A stretch of 64,000 bases of DNA from Alteromonas sp. KUL49 (GCF_006538345.1 NZ_BJKL01000003.1:1-64000), one strand, 5' to 3'. Numbered from the stretch's first letter, positions 18,424 to 27,867 are shown. The notes: generated by a model not told the origin, from the sequence alone. Translations and numbers: made by a program.

Positions 18424-19143
18424 ATGCGTCCGTTTGGCTACGTAAGTGGTATTGCTCCGGCGGGAATAAATGGCTTAATACTCTATTTTAGTGGCGCCAC
18501 CAGCGTGGAGCAGAACCAGCGTGTTAGTCAATTCGTTAGTGCTGTAAAAAATGCGTCTCCTCCGTGGGTTTCAGAGATTCTGCCGTCGTATAATAGTTTG
18601 CTGATTGTATTTGATGTCATTCAAGTAGATAGCCACTATGTCTATCAATTTTTGAGCAACATGGTGGTCGACGACAACAGTCAGCATAGACACGCTAAAC
18701 ATCACAAGCTACCCGTTTGGTACAACGCCCCAAAAGCATCAGATTTTGACATTATATCTGCACAGACTGGCCTTAGTTTTGACACAATTATCAGTTTACA
18801 TAGTGGGTGTGCGTATCAGGTATTTGCCGTTGGGTTTGTTCCCGGATTTGGTTACTTAGGCGATACGCCCGAACCCTTGGCGTGTCCAAGGTTATCGACC
18901 CCTAGGGTTAAGGTTCCTCAGGGGGCGGTGGCAATTGCGGATCGTCAAACGGCGGTGTATCCCTCAGTATCACCTGGTGGTTGGAATTTACTTGGTCTGT
19001 GCCCAGCGTCACTTACCTTTGCAGATATCAATGGGGAAGATGATTCAAGAACCCTCTCATTACAAGCCTTGTTGAGCGTGGGGGATACTGTGGAGTTTTA
19101 CCCAATAACCGAGCAAGAGTACCAGGCATATTGCGATGATTAA
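18424..19143 (+). CDS. pxpB: 5-oxoprolinase subunit B (KipI-like)
   Basis: This 239-aa protein matches the KipI/AHS1 family. The signature region is PVWYNAPKASDFDIISAQTGLSFDTIISLHSGCAYQVF followed by VGFVPGFGYLGDTPEPLACPRLSTPRVKVPQGAVAIADRQTAVYP and SPGGWNLLGLCP, the latter two strongly conserved in cyclophilin-like AHS1 domains. It forms the catalytic complex with PxpC. GAGGG lies about 8 bp before the ATG, and the 3' end overlaps pxpC by 8 bp. The B. subtilis homologue KipI was first described as a sporulation kinase inhibitor; in this gene order the oxoprolinase role is much more likely. Confidence 0.93.
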   Translation: MRPFGYVSGIAPAGINGLILYFSGATSVEQNQRVSQFVSAVKNASPPWVSEILPSYNSLLIVFDVIQVDSHYVYQFLSNMVVDDNSQHRHAKHHKLPVWYNAPKASDFDIISAQTGLSFDTIISLHSGCAYQVFAVGFVPGFGYLGDTPEPLACPRLSTPRVKVPQGAVAIADRQTAVYPSVSPGGWNLLGLCPASLTFADINGEDDSRTLSLQALLSVGDTVEFYPITEQEYQAYCDD

Positions 19144-20077
19144 GCTTATTGATAGTGGATTGAGAAGTATCATTGTTGACAGTGGCCGTCGGGGTGTTCA
19201 ATGCGATGGTTTTTGTCAGTCAGGCCCTATGGATGACGAGGCATATTGGTGGGGTAATTATATGGTTGGCAATCGCCCATCAACACCACAGTTAGAGGTA
19301 ATAGGGGCTGTTACTTTATCAATAGAAAAGGCAGGCATAGTCTCCGTCACGGGGCGAGGCGTTGTTGCCAAGGTAAACGATAAACTCGTTGATACTTGGC
19401 AGCCGATAGCAGTGGACGAAGGTGACACACTGAAGTTTGAGTCTTCTCCGCTGGGCACGCGAAGTTATTTGGCTGTCAATGGTATTTGGAATGTACCTTC
19501 AGCCATTGGTAGTGCGTGTACCGTTACCAGAGAGAGCCTTGGTGGATTGAGGGGTGACGGCTCACCACTACAGCCAGATGATAGAATTGACATAAAATCG
19601 TCGACATTGAACATTACAGCTCACGTTGAAGCTGAATCGATATCACCGAATTACTCGCTAAGTACACCTATTGACGTAATCTTGGGCTATCAGCATGCGG
19701 CGTTTTCTGGGGGGAGTCAACGTACGTTTTTCAATAGTACTTATACTGTGAGCAACAATATTGATCGTATGGGGTACCGATTGTCGGGCCCTTCGGTGGT
19801 GAGTTCACTCAAGAATCTCCGATCTGAAGGCATCAATTTAGGGGATATCCAATGTCCACCTGATGGTCAACCCATTGTGATGATGCGTGATAGACAAACC
19901 TTGGGAGGCTATCCCAAAATCGGAACAGTAGCGGCGTATGATATTGGGCGTTTAGCGCAGTCGGTCCCCGGCGAAACGGTTACCTTTCGTCAAATAGATA
20001 TGAATAATGCGAGAGCTAAATACCTTTTGCACCTCGCAAAGAGAAAAAATTTAATAGGAGAATTTGGATGTCTATAG
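19136..20077 (+). CDS. pxpC: 5-oxoprolinase subunit C (KipA-like)
   Basis: A 313-aa AHS2/KipA-family protein, partner of PxpB. Seen here are the start IKLIDSGLRSIIVDSGRRGVQ, GPMDDEAYWWGNYMVGN, RSYLAVNGIWNVP, SRESLGG-type motif (TRESLGGLRGDGSPLQ), and the late motif SEGINLGDIQCPPDGQPIVMMRDRQTLGGYPKIGTV, which is the most conserved part of the family. The initiating ATG overlaps the end of pxpB by 8 bp and its own 3' end overlaps the next gene by 10 bp, so translation is probably coupled along the operon. Confidence 0.93.
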   Translation: MIKLIDSGLRSIIVDSGRRGVQCDGFCQSGPMDDEAYWWGNYMVGNRPSTPQLEVIGAVTLSIEKAGIVSVTGRGVVAKVNDKLVDTWQPIAVDEGDTLKFESSPLGTRSYLAVNGIWNVPSAIGSACTVTRESLGGLRGDGSPLQPDDRIDIKSSTLNITAHVEAESISPNYSLSTPIDVILGYQHAAFSGGSQRTFFNSTYTVSNNIDRMGYRLSGPSVVSSLKNLRSEGINLGDIQCPPDGQPIVMMRDRQTLGGYPKIGTVAAYDIGRLAQSVPGETVTFRQIDMNNARAKYLLHLAKRKNLIGEFGCL

Positions 20078-20934
20078 CCTTCCTAAATGGACAGTTTATG
20101 CCATTAGCATCTGCGTCAATTTCGCCACTCGACCGAGGCTTTTTGTTTGGTGATGGCATTTATGAGGTAATTCCTACGTACAGTGGAAAAGCGGTGGGAA
20201 TGAAAGGGCACCTCTCCCGTTTAAGTGACGGACTACAAGCCATACAAATTGACAATAGTTATTCAAATAGCGAATGGGAATCGCTGTTTACTGAGCTGTT
20301 AGAAAAGAATAGCACGGTACACAATAGTGAAAATATTGGTATTTATCTTCATGTTACGCGAGGCGCCGATACCAAGCGTTTTCATGGCTTTCCTGATGGT
20401 GTTAAGCCCACGGTGTTTGCATTTACCTTTGAGATTTCACCACCTCAGCCAAGTTCAAAAGCTGCAGCTAAACCATTAACGGCGTTTCTTGAGGAAGATA
20501 AACGCTGGCGACGTTGTCACATTAAATCAACTGCACTGTTGGGTAACGTTCTCCATTTTCAGGCAGGTCAAGCATCTGGTAATCACGAAACCATTTTGCA
20601 CAATGAAAAGGGAGAAGTGACAGAGGCGAGTTCATGCAATGTATTTATAGTAAAAAATGAGGTGATTTATACGCCGCCATTAAGCAATGAACTGTTACCG
20701 GGCATTACTCGAAATATCGCGATTGAGTCTTTCAAAAAAGCAGGTTTAACTATCGAAGAACGTGCCTTTAACACAGAGCAACTTTTTGGCGCAGATGAGG
20801 TGTGGCTTACGTCATCGAGCAAAGAAATTGCACCAGTAGTAGAGGTCGAGGGTCGAAGTATTGGCGATGGTAGGATTGGCGACATGTGGGAACGCGCTAT
20901 CGCTGCCTATCATGCACATAAGTTTGTTGCCTAA
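20068..20934 (+). CDS. Class IV PLP aminotransferase, D-amino-acid transaminase-like
   Basis: At 288 residues this is a fold-type IV enzyme. Motifs are SPLDRGFLFGDGIYEVIPTYSGK near the N terminus, RRCHIKSTALLGNVLHFQAG with the PLP Lys at 153, EVTEASSCNVFIV, and LPGITRNIAIE. The SPLDRGFLFGDGIYEV start and the HIKS-LLGNVL motif resemble bacterial D-alanine/D-glutamate transaminase (Dat) more than IlvE, though 4-amino-4-deoxychorismate lyase is a relative. GGAG lies about 6 bp upstream and the start overlaps pxpC by 10 bp. Its place in the operon suggests it handles D-glutamate or another product linked to oxoproline turnover; this is inference. Confidence 0.8.
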   Translation: MSIAFLNGQFMPLASASISPLDRGFLFGDGIYEVIPTYSGKAVGMKGHLSRLSDGLQAIQIDNSYSNSEWESLFTELLEKNSTVHNSENIGIYLHVTRGADTKRFHGFPDGVKPTVFAFTFEISPPQPSSKAAAKPLTAFLEEDKRWRRCHIKSTALLGNVLHFQAGQASGNHETILHNEKGEVTEASSCNVFIVKNEVIYTPPLSNELLPGITRNIAIESFKKAGLTIEERAFNTEQLFGADEVWLTSSSKEIAPVVEVEGRSIGDGRIGDMWERAIAAYHAHKFVA

Positions 20935-20940
20935 ATACAA

Positions 20941-20967
20941 TAAAAAAGCCGAGCAATTGCTCGGCTT
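20941..20967 (-). terminator. Terminator of fur (possibly bidirectional)
   Basis: A perfect 22-bp palindrome (20946-20967) built on AAGCCGAGCAA and its complement. On the minus strand it leads into a run of six T, fitting fur, which ends at 20986. On the plus strand only CTTATC follows, so it would be a weaker stop for the aminotransferase. Confidence 0.85.
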
Positions 20968-20985
20968 ATCGAACTAGTATTTGTT

Positions 20986-21414
20986 TCAGCTGTTGTCGTT
21001 TTCACAATTTTCTTTTGTGCATTCGCCGTAAAGATACAAACTGTGATGGGTAAGCTTGAGATTGTGCTGTTTTGCAATCAATTCCTGACGTTCTTCGATT
21101 ATGTCGTCTTCAAATTCGATCACTTTTCCGCACTTCAAGCATACGAGGTGATCGTGATGATCTTTGTGACTGATTTCAAACACTGATTTACCGCCTTCAA
21201 AATGGTGACGAATCAGTATGCCTGCGTCATCAAATTGGTTAAGTACACGATAAACGGTGGCTAAACCAATTTCTTCGCCCTGGTCGATCAATATTTTGTA
21301 AACGTCTTCAGCACTGATATGTTGGTTTTCAGGCTGTTGCAAGATTTGCAATATCTTAAGACGAGGAAGGGTAACTTTGAGTCCTGCCTTTTTAAGTTCT
21401 TTATTTTGATCCAT
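20986..21414 (-). CDS. fur: Ferric uptake regulator Fur
   Basis: This 142-aa protein is a standard Fur repressor: with Fe(II) bound it dimerises and blocks iron-uptake promoters. The winged-helix half has LPRLKILQILQQP, HISAEDVYKIL and GLATVYRVLNQFDDAGI. The metal-binding half has HFEGGKSVFE, HHDHLVCLKCGKVIEF (His-rich cluster plus the first CxxC) and a second Cys pair at the C terminus (GECTKENC). Length and order are typical of gammaproteobacterial Fur. The Fur box at 1041-1061 is a likely target. fldA is about 2.5 kb away; in E. coli fldA and fur are adjacent, and here a chemoreceptor gene lies between them. Confidence 0.96.
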   Translation of the reverse strand: MDQNKELKKAGLKVTLPRLKILQILQQPENQHISAEDVYKILIDQGEEIGLATVYRVLNQFDDAGILIRHHFEGGKSVFEISHKDHHDHLVCLKCGKVIEFEDDIIEERQELIAKQHNLKLTHHSLYLYGECTKENCENDNS

Positions 21415-21800
21415 GTGTACCAGAAATGGCTGTTAGCTTATGGGGGTTATTATAGGTAACTGAAACAGATTTGAAAGTAAAACTCGTCGAGATTACTTAT
21501 AAATTATTGAGTTTGGCTAAATTTTTCAGCGTAGCAACCGATGTATTAACATTAACATTTGTAGGTGTTTTGTACTAAATTTAGTCAAGTCAATGATGTT
21601 TTTAGTTATTGGCCAAAAAAAATTTTATTTTCCGTGTCCCTTTGAGGCCTTGCTGTAACTGGCCCGATGAGTAGTTGGGCTAAAAATTGAGGCTATTTAT
21701 TAAGCGTATATTTTTAAAGGGAATACACAATAAATTTACACACTGTTAAACTAAGTCTAGAACATATTTTTCCATCCAATTGTATTCAGTGGACGTGATT
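21415..21800. other. Intergenic region between divergent fur and chemoreceptor
   Basis: I find no gene in these 386 bp. It is AT-rich and must hold both promoters. A 12-bp perfect palindrome, ACTAAATTTAGT, lies at 21574-21585. I could not identify a convincing Fur box for autoregulation of fur. Confidence 0.5.
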
Positions 21801-23807
21801 ATGCAGTTAACTGTTGTAAATAAGATAAAGTTTGGATTTGGTATTTTTGGGTGCTTACTGCTGCTCACTAGTGCACTTTCATACTTTGGACTGCAGGATA
21901 TTCGGACCTCCGCTGAAGATGTTGTATCCAGACTTTTACCAATTCAGACGAAAATGGTAGAGGTAAAAACCGAAGTTTTGACCCTCGCGGTGATTACTGC
22001 CAATGCATTTCATGAAGAGTCTCCTGAATCACTTGATAGAAACAAACAAGAGTTTACTGATATTTCAACGTCATTCTTGAGTGACATAGACAGTTTATTA
22101 GTGCTCCTTTCCGATAATGCAAAGGCAGCTAGTGCTGCAGATGCTAGTCGTAGTTACATCACTAATAGTCAATTGATGTATGAAGCCATTCAACAACGAC
22201 TGACCCTAGAATTAGAAATTTCCCAGAAACTAGAGACACTATTAATGGCTTCAGATGAAGCGAGTGCTTTGATGCTTGATCTGTCATACCTTGATTCAGA
22301 TAGTCCAGACCTAGATACCCTTATTGGCGCGGGAACCAACATAGACAACAAACTGCTCACTCTCAACACGTCAATATCCGAGCTAGCAGAGTCATCAGAT
22401 CGCGAATCTACGCGTGGGATTATTGAAGATATCGAATATCAGATGAGCAACTTAACCGTCGACAAAGATTACGTAAATCGCCTGGCTGAGCGGGTAGACG
22501 ATGGCGGCACTGTTGAAGCGTTCAATGAGCAGTTCGACTTACTTCAGTCTCTTCTAATGGAAAGCTCAGGTCTTGTTGCGTTACAAAATCAAAAGTTAAA
22601 TCAAATAGAACAGAGCATTAATACAAAAAATGAAGGCAACAACGCTTTGACTGCCGCCCTTCAGCTGATTGGTGAGCTATCTGACAACGTACAGACTTCT
22701 TCGGTAAAAGGTCAGAATGCCATCGTTGAGACAGTACAAAGCAGCCTTTTGCAGAACTTACTGGTCGCAGGCGTGGGGTTAATTGCTGCCGCAGGTTTGG
22801 CTATTGCTGTGACTAGAAGCATCGCCGTACCTTTGTTCAGAATAAATCGAGGCTTATCTCAGTTACGTGAAGGAGATCTCAGCAGAAAGCTTCCACAACG
22901 GGGCAATGATGAGTTTTCGGCGTTGTCTGAGAAAGTGAATCATTTAACCGACGGATTGCGTCAGCTGGTGGGCAATATACTTGATCAAGAGTCTCGCTTG
23001 ATTGACATTACCAAAGAGAGCTTATCGTTGGGGGAACAGAGCCTACGGGATGTTGATGAGCAACGTGAGCAAGTAAAGCAAACATCGTTGAATACCCAAA
23101 ATGTTCAAGCCACCAGTCAGAGTAACCTCTCGCAGATTGAATCGGCCATGCAAGCGTTAAAAGATGTACGCGAGCAAAGTTCAAATATTGGTAGGTTAGT
23201 CGAACAAAATCGACAGCAAGTAAACAATCAGGCTAAGCAAGCTGAGATGTCTGCAGAGATCATTAATCGTCTTGACGATAATTCTAGAAGTATTGGTAGC
23301 ATTCTTGACGTGATCAAAAATATTGCCGAGCAAACTAACTTGCTAGCGCTCAATGCTGCCATCGAAGCGGCTAGAGCAGGGGAGCAAGGGCGCGGTTTTG
23401 CTGTGGTAGCAGACGAAGTAAGAACCTTAGCGAATCGGACGCACAATTCTACCGAAGAAATAGAATCTATGATCATCAATTTACAAAAGGATGCAGGTGA
23501 GGCCGTTTCAGCAATCAAGCATGGAGAAACTCAGGCTAAGCAAAGTGTAGAAGTGACTCAAGAAGTTGCTTCTCAGATGGTTCAGATTCAAGAAATTATC
23601 GATAATCTAAGCCAAATCAATGAAACTATTGTAAGCGATACTAGACAGCAGGATGTGCTGTTGGCGGACGTTGCGAAGAGCTTAAACACCATTGTGCAGC
23701 TTGCGGATTCCAGTGCGCAAAGCACTCGACAGGCCAATGAGTCTGCGACAAAGCTAGACGCGCAAACAGAGAGTCTACGAAAAGCGGTAGAGCGTTTTAA
23801 ACTGTAG
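21801..23807 (+). CDS. Methyl-accepting chemotaxis protein
   Basis: The ATG at 21801 is preferred over a TTG at 21780 because it follows a GTGGA and opens directly on a membrane helix. The protein has about 668 residues: a helix near 10-30, a long periplasmic region of ~280 residues that is largely helical (helical-bundle type sensor), a second helix near 310-330 ([20 protein letters not shown]), a HAMP domain, and a cytoplasmic signalling domain. The hairpin tip reads [40 protein letters not shown], the near-invariant CheA/CheW contact. There is no C-terminal CheR-tethering pentapeptide. The ligand is unknown. It is a single-gene unit, divergent from fur. Confidence 0.93.
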   Translation: MQLTVVNKIKFGFGIFGCLLLLTSALSYFGLQDIRTSAEDVVSRLLPIQTKMVEVKTEVLTLAVITANAFHEESPESLDRNKQEFTDISTSFLSDIDSLLVLLSDNAKAASAADASRSYITNSQLMYEAIQQRLTLELEISQKLETLLMASDEASALMLDLSYLDSDSPDLDTLIGAGTNIDNKLLTLNTSISELAESSDRESTRGIIEDIEYQMSNLTVDKDYVNRLAERVDDGGTVEAFNEQFDLLQSLLMESSGLVALQNQKLNQIEQSINTKNEGNNALTAALQLIGELSDNVQTSSVKGQNAIVETVQSSLLQNLLVAGVGLIAAAGLAIAVTRSIAVPLFRINRGLSQLREGDLSRKLPQRGNDEFSALSEKVNHLTDGLRQLVGNILDQESRLIDITKESLSLGEQSLRDVDEQREQVKQTSLNTQNVQATSQSNLSQIESAMQALKDVREQSSNIGRLVEQNRQQVNNQAKQAEMSAEIINRLDDNSRSIGSILDVIKNIAEQTNLLALNAAIEAARAGEQGRGFAVVADEVRTLANRTHNSTEEIESMIINLQKDAGEAVSAIKHGETQAKQSVEVTQEVASQMVQIQEIIDNLSQINETIVSDTRQQDVLLADVAKSLNTIVQLADSSAQSTRQANESATKLDAQTESLRKAVERFKL

Positions 23808-23830
23808 GTACTGCGGGAGAAGGATTAATT

Positions 23831-23854
23831 AGGGTGCTCGCAATCAAGCACCCT
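23831..23854. terminator. Hairpin between convergent chemoreceptor and fldA
   Basis: An 8-bp stem, AGGGTGCT with AGCACCCT, and an 8-nt loop, placed between two genes that converge. No T run follows on either strand, so it is a candidate bidirectional terminator only. Confidence 0.5.
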
Positions 23855-23865
23855 GACGGTAGGAA

Positions 23866-24390
23866 TTAAGCGAGTTCAGCTAAACAAAGTTCTTCGTTAA
23901 TTTGCTTACACCATGCTTTTACACGCTCATCGGTTAACTCTGGTTGACGATCTTCGTCAATACCTAGTCCAACAAAATGCGTGTCATCTGCCATGCCCTT
24001 TGATGCTTCAAAGTCGTAGCCTTCAGTAGACCATTGTCCTACCAAGATCGCTCCACGAGCTTCTACGATGTCTCTGATCATGCCCATAGCGTCTAGGAAG
24101 TATTCGGCATAATCTTCTTGGTCACCACAACCAAAAATAGCGACAAGCTTATCGTTAAAGTCGATCTCTTCTAGCTCAGGAAAAAAGTCATCCCAGTCGC
24201 ATTGCGCTTCACCATAATACCAAGTGGGAATACCAAAAATAAGAAGATCGAATGCAGCAATATCTTCTTTACTACTCTTTGCGATGTCTTTCACATCAAT
24301 AAGTTGCTTACCTAATTCTTTTTGAATCATCTTTGCAACATGTTCGGTATTACCCGTATCGCTTCCGAAAAACAGGCCAACGCTTGCCAT
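23866..24390 (-). CDS. fldA: Flavodoxin I
   Basis: A 174-aa long-chain flavodoxin that carries electrons as bound FMN in place of ferredoxin, especially under iron shortage. The phosphate-binding loop is FFGSDTGNTEHVAKMI at the N terminus; the isoalloxazine loops are IPTWYYGEAQCDWDDFF and GCGDQEDYAEYFLDAMG, and the extra long-chain loop contains WSTEGYDFEASKGMADDTHFVGLGID. The surrounding order (ybfF, DUF2788, fldA, then fur nearby) is conserved in gammaproteobacteria, which supports FldA over other flavodoxins. Confidence 0.95.
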   Translation of the reverse strand: MASVGLFFGSDTGNTEHVAKMIQKELGKQLIDVKDIAKSSKEDIAAFDLLIFGIPTWYYGEAQCDWDDFFPELEEIDFNDKLVAIFGCGDQEDYAEYFLDAMGMIRDIVEARGAILVGQWSTEGYDFEASKGMADDTHFVGLGIDEDRQPELTDERVKAWCKQINEELCLAELA

Positions 24391-24438
24391 ATTTAACCTC
24401 TATTCACCGTATATTTAGCGTCATTATTACAATGACTG

Positions 24439-24657
24439 CTACACACCACTACTAAGCCAAAACCACTCGATAATGCCTTTTGCCAAAAAGCCAATAGCAC
24501 CAAGTCCTAATACGCCGTAAGTAACTACACGTCCAACAAGTGGAACGTCGTTTTTCGTTAGTACGTCGTGTACCGCGAATGCCATTAAGGCAAAGAGGAT
24601 AGACAAACCGCCGTAAAGCATTACCGATTCAATGAGTTCGAAGTTTTCTGCTAGCAT
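24439..24657 (-). CDS. DUF2788 family small membrane protein
   Basis: This 72-aa protein has two hydrophobic segments (about residues 12-30, VMLYGGLSILFALMAFAVH, and 42-62, VVTYGVLGLGAIGFLAKGI) joined by a short polar loop with KNDVPLVGR. This pattern fits DUF2788, a small inner-membrane family found beside fldA in Alteromonadales and Vibrionales. No catalytic residues are evident and the function is unknown. It precedes fldA by about 48 bp on the same strand, so the two may be co-transcribed. Confidence 0.75.
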   Translation of the reverse strand: MLAENFELIESVMLYGGLSILFALMAFAVHDVLTKNDVPLVGRVVTYGVLGLGAIGFLAKGIIEWFWLSSGV

Positions 24658-24769
24658 GGAGTTAAGACTGAAAAAAAACTGGCGGAACTATAACACAACT
24701 TGGGTGTTTAGCTGAATGCCTAAAACTTCAAAATATTGTAATAGTATTCATTTGTATTTAGCGGCTATT

Positions 24770-25546
24770 TTACTTCAAGTAGTTTTCAACAATTCGATTA
24801 AAGGCCGCAGGTTTTTCCGCATGTAGCCAATGACCAGTACCTTCTATAACGTGTGCTTTGGCTTTGGGGAAATGCTTTGCAATCGATGATCTGTGCTCAG
24901 GCAAAATATAGTCTGAATCATTACCTTTAATAAACAGGGTCGGGCATTGGGTAGATAGGCTAATGTCAGGCCAACTAATGATATTCGGGTAGCTTTCAAT
25001 AAGACCGTGCAAATTAAACCGCCAGCGCCAAGCTTTGTTTTCGTCTTGATATAGACTCTTCAATAAAAACTGTCTAACACCTGGCTCAACAATGTGCTGA
25101 GACATTAATTGATCCGCGTGCTTTCTGCTCTCCAAGCTTTCGAGGGTTACTGCGGTTAAGCCATCAAAAACTGCTTGATGCCTATGGGTATAGTTTACCG
25201 GAGCTATATCAGCGACGATGAGTTTAGTAACATTGTCAGGATGCGTTAGTGAAAAGAGCATGGCAACTTTGCCGCCCAGAGAATGTCCTAATATTGCACA
25301 ACGACTAATACTTAACGTATCCAATAATGACTTCAATTTTATTGCTGCATCATCCAGTGTAAATTCGTTCGACCAGTCTGATTGACCATGGTCAGGCAGA
25401 TCCACACTGACAATGTTGTATTGAGTCGCAAAGTGCCTTTTTACAACAGCCAGATTATCTGCATTACCAAACAAACCGTGAATCAATACTAGCCAGGGCG
25501 CTTGCGCGTTTGTGGGAGAAATAGATATAGAATGGTGGAGCGACAC
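24770..25546 (-). CDS. ybfF: Alpha/beta-hydrolase esterase YbfF
   Basis: At 258 residues it has the alpha/beta-hydrolase order: the oxyanion stretch PWLVLIHGLFGNADNLAVV, the nucleophile elbow GHSLGGKVAMLF, a helical cap, TLFIKGNDSDYI (acid region), and the catalytic His in GTGHWLHAEKP near the C terminus. YbfF enzymes hydrolyse short acyl esters and acyl-CoA thioesters in vitro; the natural substrate is not known. The position next to DUF2788 and fldA matches the conserved gammaproteobacterial neighbourhood. In enterobacteria seqA lies next to ybfF; here that neighbour is absent and an H-NS-like gene is found instead. Confidence 0.87.
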   Translation of the reverse strand: MSLHHSISISPTNAQAPWLVLIHGLFGNADNLAVVKRHFATQYNIVSVDLPDHGQSDWSNEFTLDDAAIKLKSLLDTLSISRCAILGHSLGGKVAMLFSLTHPDNVTKLIVADIAPVNYTHRHQAVFDGLTAVTLESLESRKHADQLMSQHIVEPGVRQFLLKSLYQDENKAWRWRFNLHGLIESYPNIISWPDISLSTQCPTLFIKGNDSDYILPEHRSSIAKHFPKAKAHVIEGTGHWLHAEKPAAFNRIVENYLK

Positions 25547-25582
25547 GTGAAAAATCCGTAATTAATTGAGAGAAGATGAGTG

Positions 25583-25609
25583 AGTTGGCGTTATGATTAA
25601 ACGCCAACT
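25583..25609 (-). terminator. Stem-loop after the H-NS-like gene
   Basis: A 10-bp stem, AGTTGGCGTT with AACGCCAACT, and a 7-nt loop, 11 bp beyond the H-NS-like stop codon. It lacks a T tract, so termination is probable but not proven by sequence. Confidence 0.5.
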
Positions 25610-25619
25610 AGCTTACATA

Positions 25620-26015
25620 CTATACCGCAAAATCCTCTAATGTTTTGCCTGCATCAAGGGCAGCTTTATAAACTCGAGGCATTCTTCCAATACCTGTCCA
25701 AGGGTGCTCTGTGCCGCTGTCATCAGTGATTTTATATTTCACTGGGCGCTTTTTACCTGCTTTTTTTACAGGCGAGGCACTGAGTGCTTGTAGGTCCTCA
25801 ACATTCAGACCCGCTTCTTCCATTTGTTTTTGAATGTCGGCGAGTTTTTCGCGTTTTTCTTGCTCTGCTTTTTCTAATGCTAGTGCTTTTTCTTTTCGCT
25901 TCTCAATAATTGAAGCTAATTTTTCTTGAACTGCCTCTAGTTCGGCGATTGATAATTCCTTTACTGAACCTTGTAAACGTCTTCCATGGGTTAAAATATC
26001 TAAAAATTCGCTCAT
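25620..26015 (-). CDS. H-NS family nucleoid protein
   Basis: This 131-aa protein has the two-part H-NS plan. Residues 1-75 are a charged coiled coil for oligomerisation (SIAELEAVQEKLASIIEKRKEKALALEKAEQEKREKLADIQKQMEE). A basic linker (SPVKKAGKKRPVKYKITDD) leads to the C-terminal DNA-binding domain, TEHPWTGIGRMPRVYKAALDAGKTLEDF, the counterpart of the WTGQGRTPxVI loop that enters the AT-rich minor groove. It should silence AT-rich DNA. The gene is monocistronic, flanked by a stem-loop on each side. Confidence 0.9.
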   Translation of the reverse strand: MSEFLDILTHGRRLQGSVKELSIAELEAVQEKLASIIEKRKEKALALEKAEQEKREKLADIQKQMEEAGLNVEDLQALSASPVKKAGKKRPVKYKITDDSGTEHPWTGIGRMPRVYKAALDAGKTLEDFAV

Positions 26016-26074
26016 TTAATAACCTTACGTTTATCGTGAATTCGATGATTCAAATAATAGTGAATAAATTTATT

Positions 26075-26107
26075 AAAAAAAAAGCGGAGATACTAAATAC
26101 TCCGCTT
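26075..26107 (-). terminator. Rho-independent terminator of ETF-ubiquinone oxidoreductase
   Basis: An 8-bp GC-rich stem (AAGCGGAG / CTCCGCTT) with a 10-nt loop, followed on the minus strand by nine T. It begins 8 bp after the ETF-QO stop codon. Confidence 0.9.
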
Positions 26108-26114
26108 CTCAATA

Positions 26115-27761
26115 TTACATGTTAGGGTAATTAGGACCTCCGGCACCCTCAGGAACCACCCACCTGATATTTTGTGACGGATCTTTTATGTCACACGTTT
26201 TACAGTGTACACAGTTTTGCGAATTAATTTGGAAGCGCTTATTTCCCTCTTCTTCAATTACTTCATACACTCCAGCAGGGCAGTATCGCTGGGCTGGTTC
26301 TCCGTATTTAGGTAAGTTGATTGAAATTGGAATAGACGCATCTTTTAACTGTAAGTGGCAAGGTTGGTCTTCTTCGTGGTTAGTATTAGACAAGAATACT
26401 GAAGATAGTTTATCGAAGCTTAAAACCCCATCAGGTTTTGGATAGTTAATTTCTACCGAGCTTTGCGTTGATTTTAATTGTGCATAATCTTGATGATCAT
26501 CTTTTAATGTAAAGAACAAGTTTCCATTACAAAAATTCTGTTCAAACGTATTAAATGCACCCCCCCAGAAATTACCGAATTTGTGAATTGCTGGGCCAAA
26601 GTTTCTTGAGCGATACAATTCGTCGTACAACCAAGACGATTTATATTTCTCGGTGAACGAAGCTAGTTCAGCATTTGATTCTGAGTTCTGTGATAACGCT
26701 TCAAAAATTGACTCCGCCGCCAACATTCCCGACTTCATTGCGGTATGATTACCTTTAATTTTTGCGAAGTTTAATGTACCAGCATCACATCCAACGAGTA
26801 ATCCGCCGGGAAAGGTCATTTTGGGAACCGAGTTAAAGCCGCCTTTTGCAATGGCTCTTGCACCGTAGGAGACACGCTTACCGCCGTCAAGGTACTGCTT
26901 GAATACGGGGTGGTGTTTCATGCGCTGAAATTCGTCAAATGGGCTTAATGACGGGTTCTCGTAGTTTAAATCTACAATAAGGCCGACGAATACTTGGTTG
27001 TCTTCTGCGTGATACAGGTAGCTACCGCCAGTGGCATCATTTAATGGCCAGCCGGCGGTGTGTACGACTAAACCTTCTTGATGTTTTGCCGGGTCTATGT
27101 CCCAAATTTCTTTAAAACCGATAGCATAGTGCTGAGGCGATACGTCTTTATCCAGCTCAAATTTGCTGATGAGCTCTTTACCTAAATGACCCCTGCAGCC
27201 CTCTGCGAAAACGGTGTACTTGGCCCGCAATTCCATACCTGGCATATAGCCGTCTTTAGGCTGACCATCCGCTCCTACACCCATATCGCCAGTGAGCACG
27301 CCACCAACACTACCATCATCATTGTAGATAACTTCGGCTGCTGCGAATCCTGGGAATACCTCAACGCCAAGTTGCTCTGCCTGTTCAGCAAGCCAACGAC
27401 ATACGTTACCCATAGAAACTATGTAGTTCCCGTGGTTTTGCATAGTTTTTGGCGTGATGCCGTTAGGTAGGCGTTTAGCTGTAGCATCGTCCTTTAATAG
27501 GTATATGTGGTCTTCGGTAACTTCAGTTTTTAACGGCGCGCCTTTTTCTTTCCAATCTGGGAAGAGTTCGTTCATTGCACGAGGTTCAAAGACTGCACCA
27601 GACAATATATGTGCACCGACTTCAGAGCCTTTCTCAACTACGCAAACCATTAGCTCCTGATCATTCTCATTGGCTAACTGCATCAGCTTACAAGCGGTTG
27701 ATAACCCAGCAGGGCCAGCACCGACGATGACTACATCAAACTCCATCGATTCTCGTTCCAC
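26115..27761 (-). CDS. Electron transfer flavoprotein-ubiquinone oxidoreductase
   Basis: ETF-QO takes electrons from ETF and reduces ubiquinone at the inner membrane, linking acyl-CoA and amino-acid dehydrogenases to respiration. The 548-aa protein has the FAD-binding start FDVVIVGAGPAGLSTACKL, the GG-type region GFKEIWDIDPAKHQEGLVVHTAGWPL, the second FAD motif GGLLVGCDAGTLNFAKIKGNHTAMKSGMLAAE, and the 4Fe-4S ligands at the C terminus (CPAGVYE, then NCVHCKTCDIKDPSQNI). The GTG at 27761 is chosen because AAGGAG lies 6 bp upstream; an ATG at 27746 has no such site. It is divergent from etfBA with LiuR-like operators in between. Confidence 0.95.
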   Translation of the reverse strand: MERESMEFDVVIVGAGPAGLSTACKLMQLANENDQELMVCVVEKGSEVGAHILSGAVFEPRAMNELFPDWKEKGAPLKTEVTEDHIYLLKDDATAKRLPNGITPKTMQNHGNYIVSMGNVCRWLAEQAEQLGVEVFPGFAAAEVIYNDDGSVGGVLTGDMGVGADGQPKDGYMPGMELRAKYTVFAEGCRGHLGKELISKFELDKDVSPQHYAIGFKEIWDIDPAKHQEGLVVHTAGWPLNDATGGSYLYHAEDNQVFVGLIVDLNYENPSLSPFDEFQRMKHHPVFKQYLDGGKRVSYGARAIAKGGFNSVPKMTFPGGLLVGCDAGTLNFAKIKGNHTAMKSGMLAAESIFEALSQNSESNAELASFTEKYKSSWLYDELYRSRNFGPAIHKFGNFWGGAFNTFEQNFCNGNLFFTLKDDHQDYAQLKSTQSSVEINYPKPDGVLSFDKLSSVFLSNTNHEEDQPCHLQLKDASIPISINLPKYGEPAQRYCPAGVYEVIEEEGNKRFQINSQNCVHCKTCDIKDPSQNIRWVVPEGAGGPNYPNM

Positions 27762-27867
27762 GGGAAGCTCCTTATATTTGTTTTTTTATAGTGCACTATT
27801 GATGAAACAAATGATGCACAGTGTCAAAAAGATGTAAATTAATTGATGACCTGAAAGGTAATCTAGG

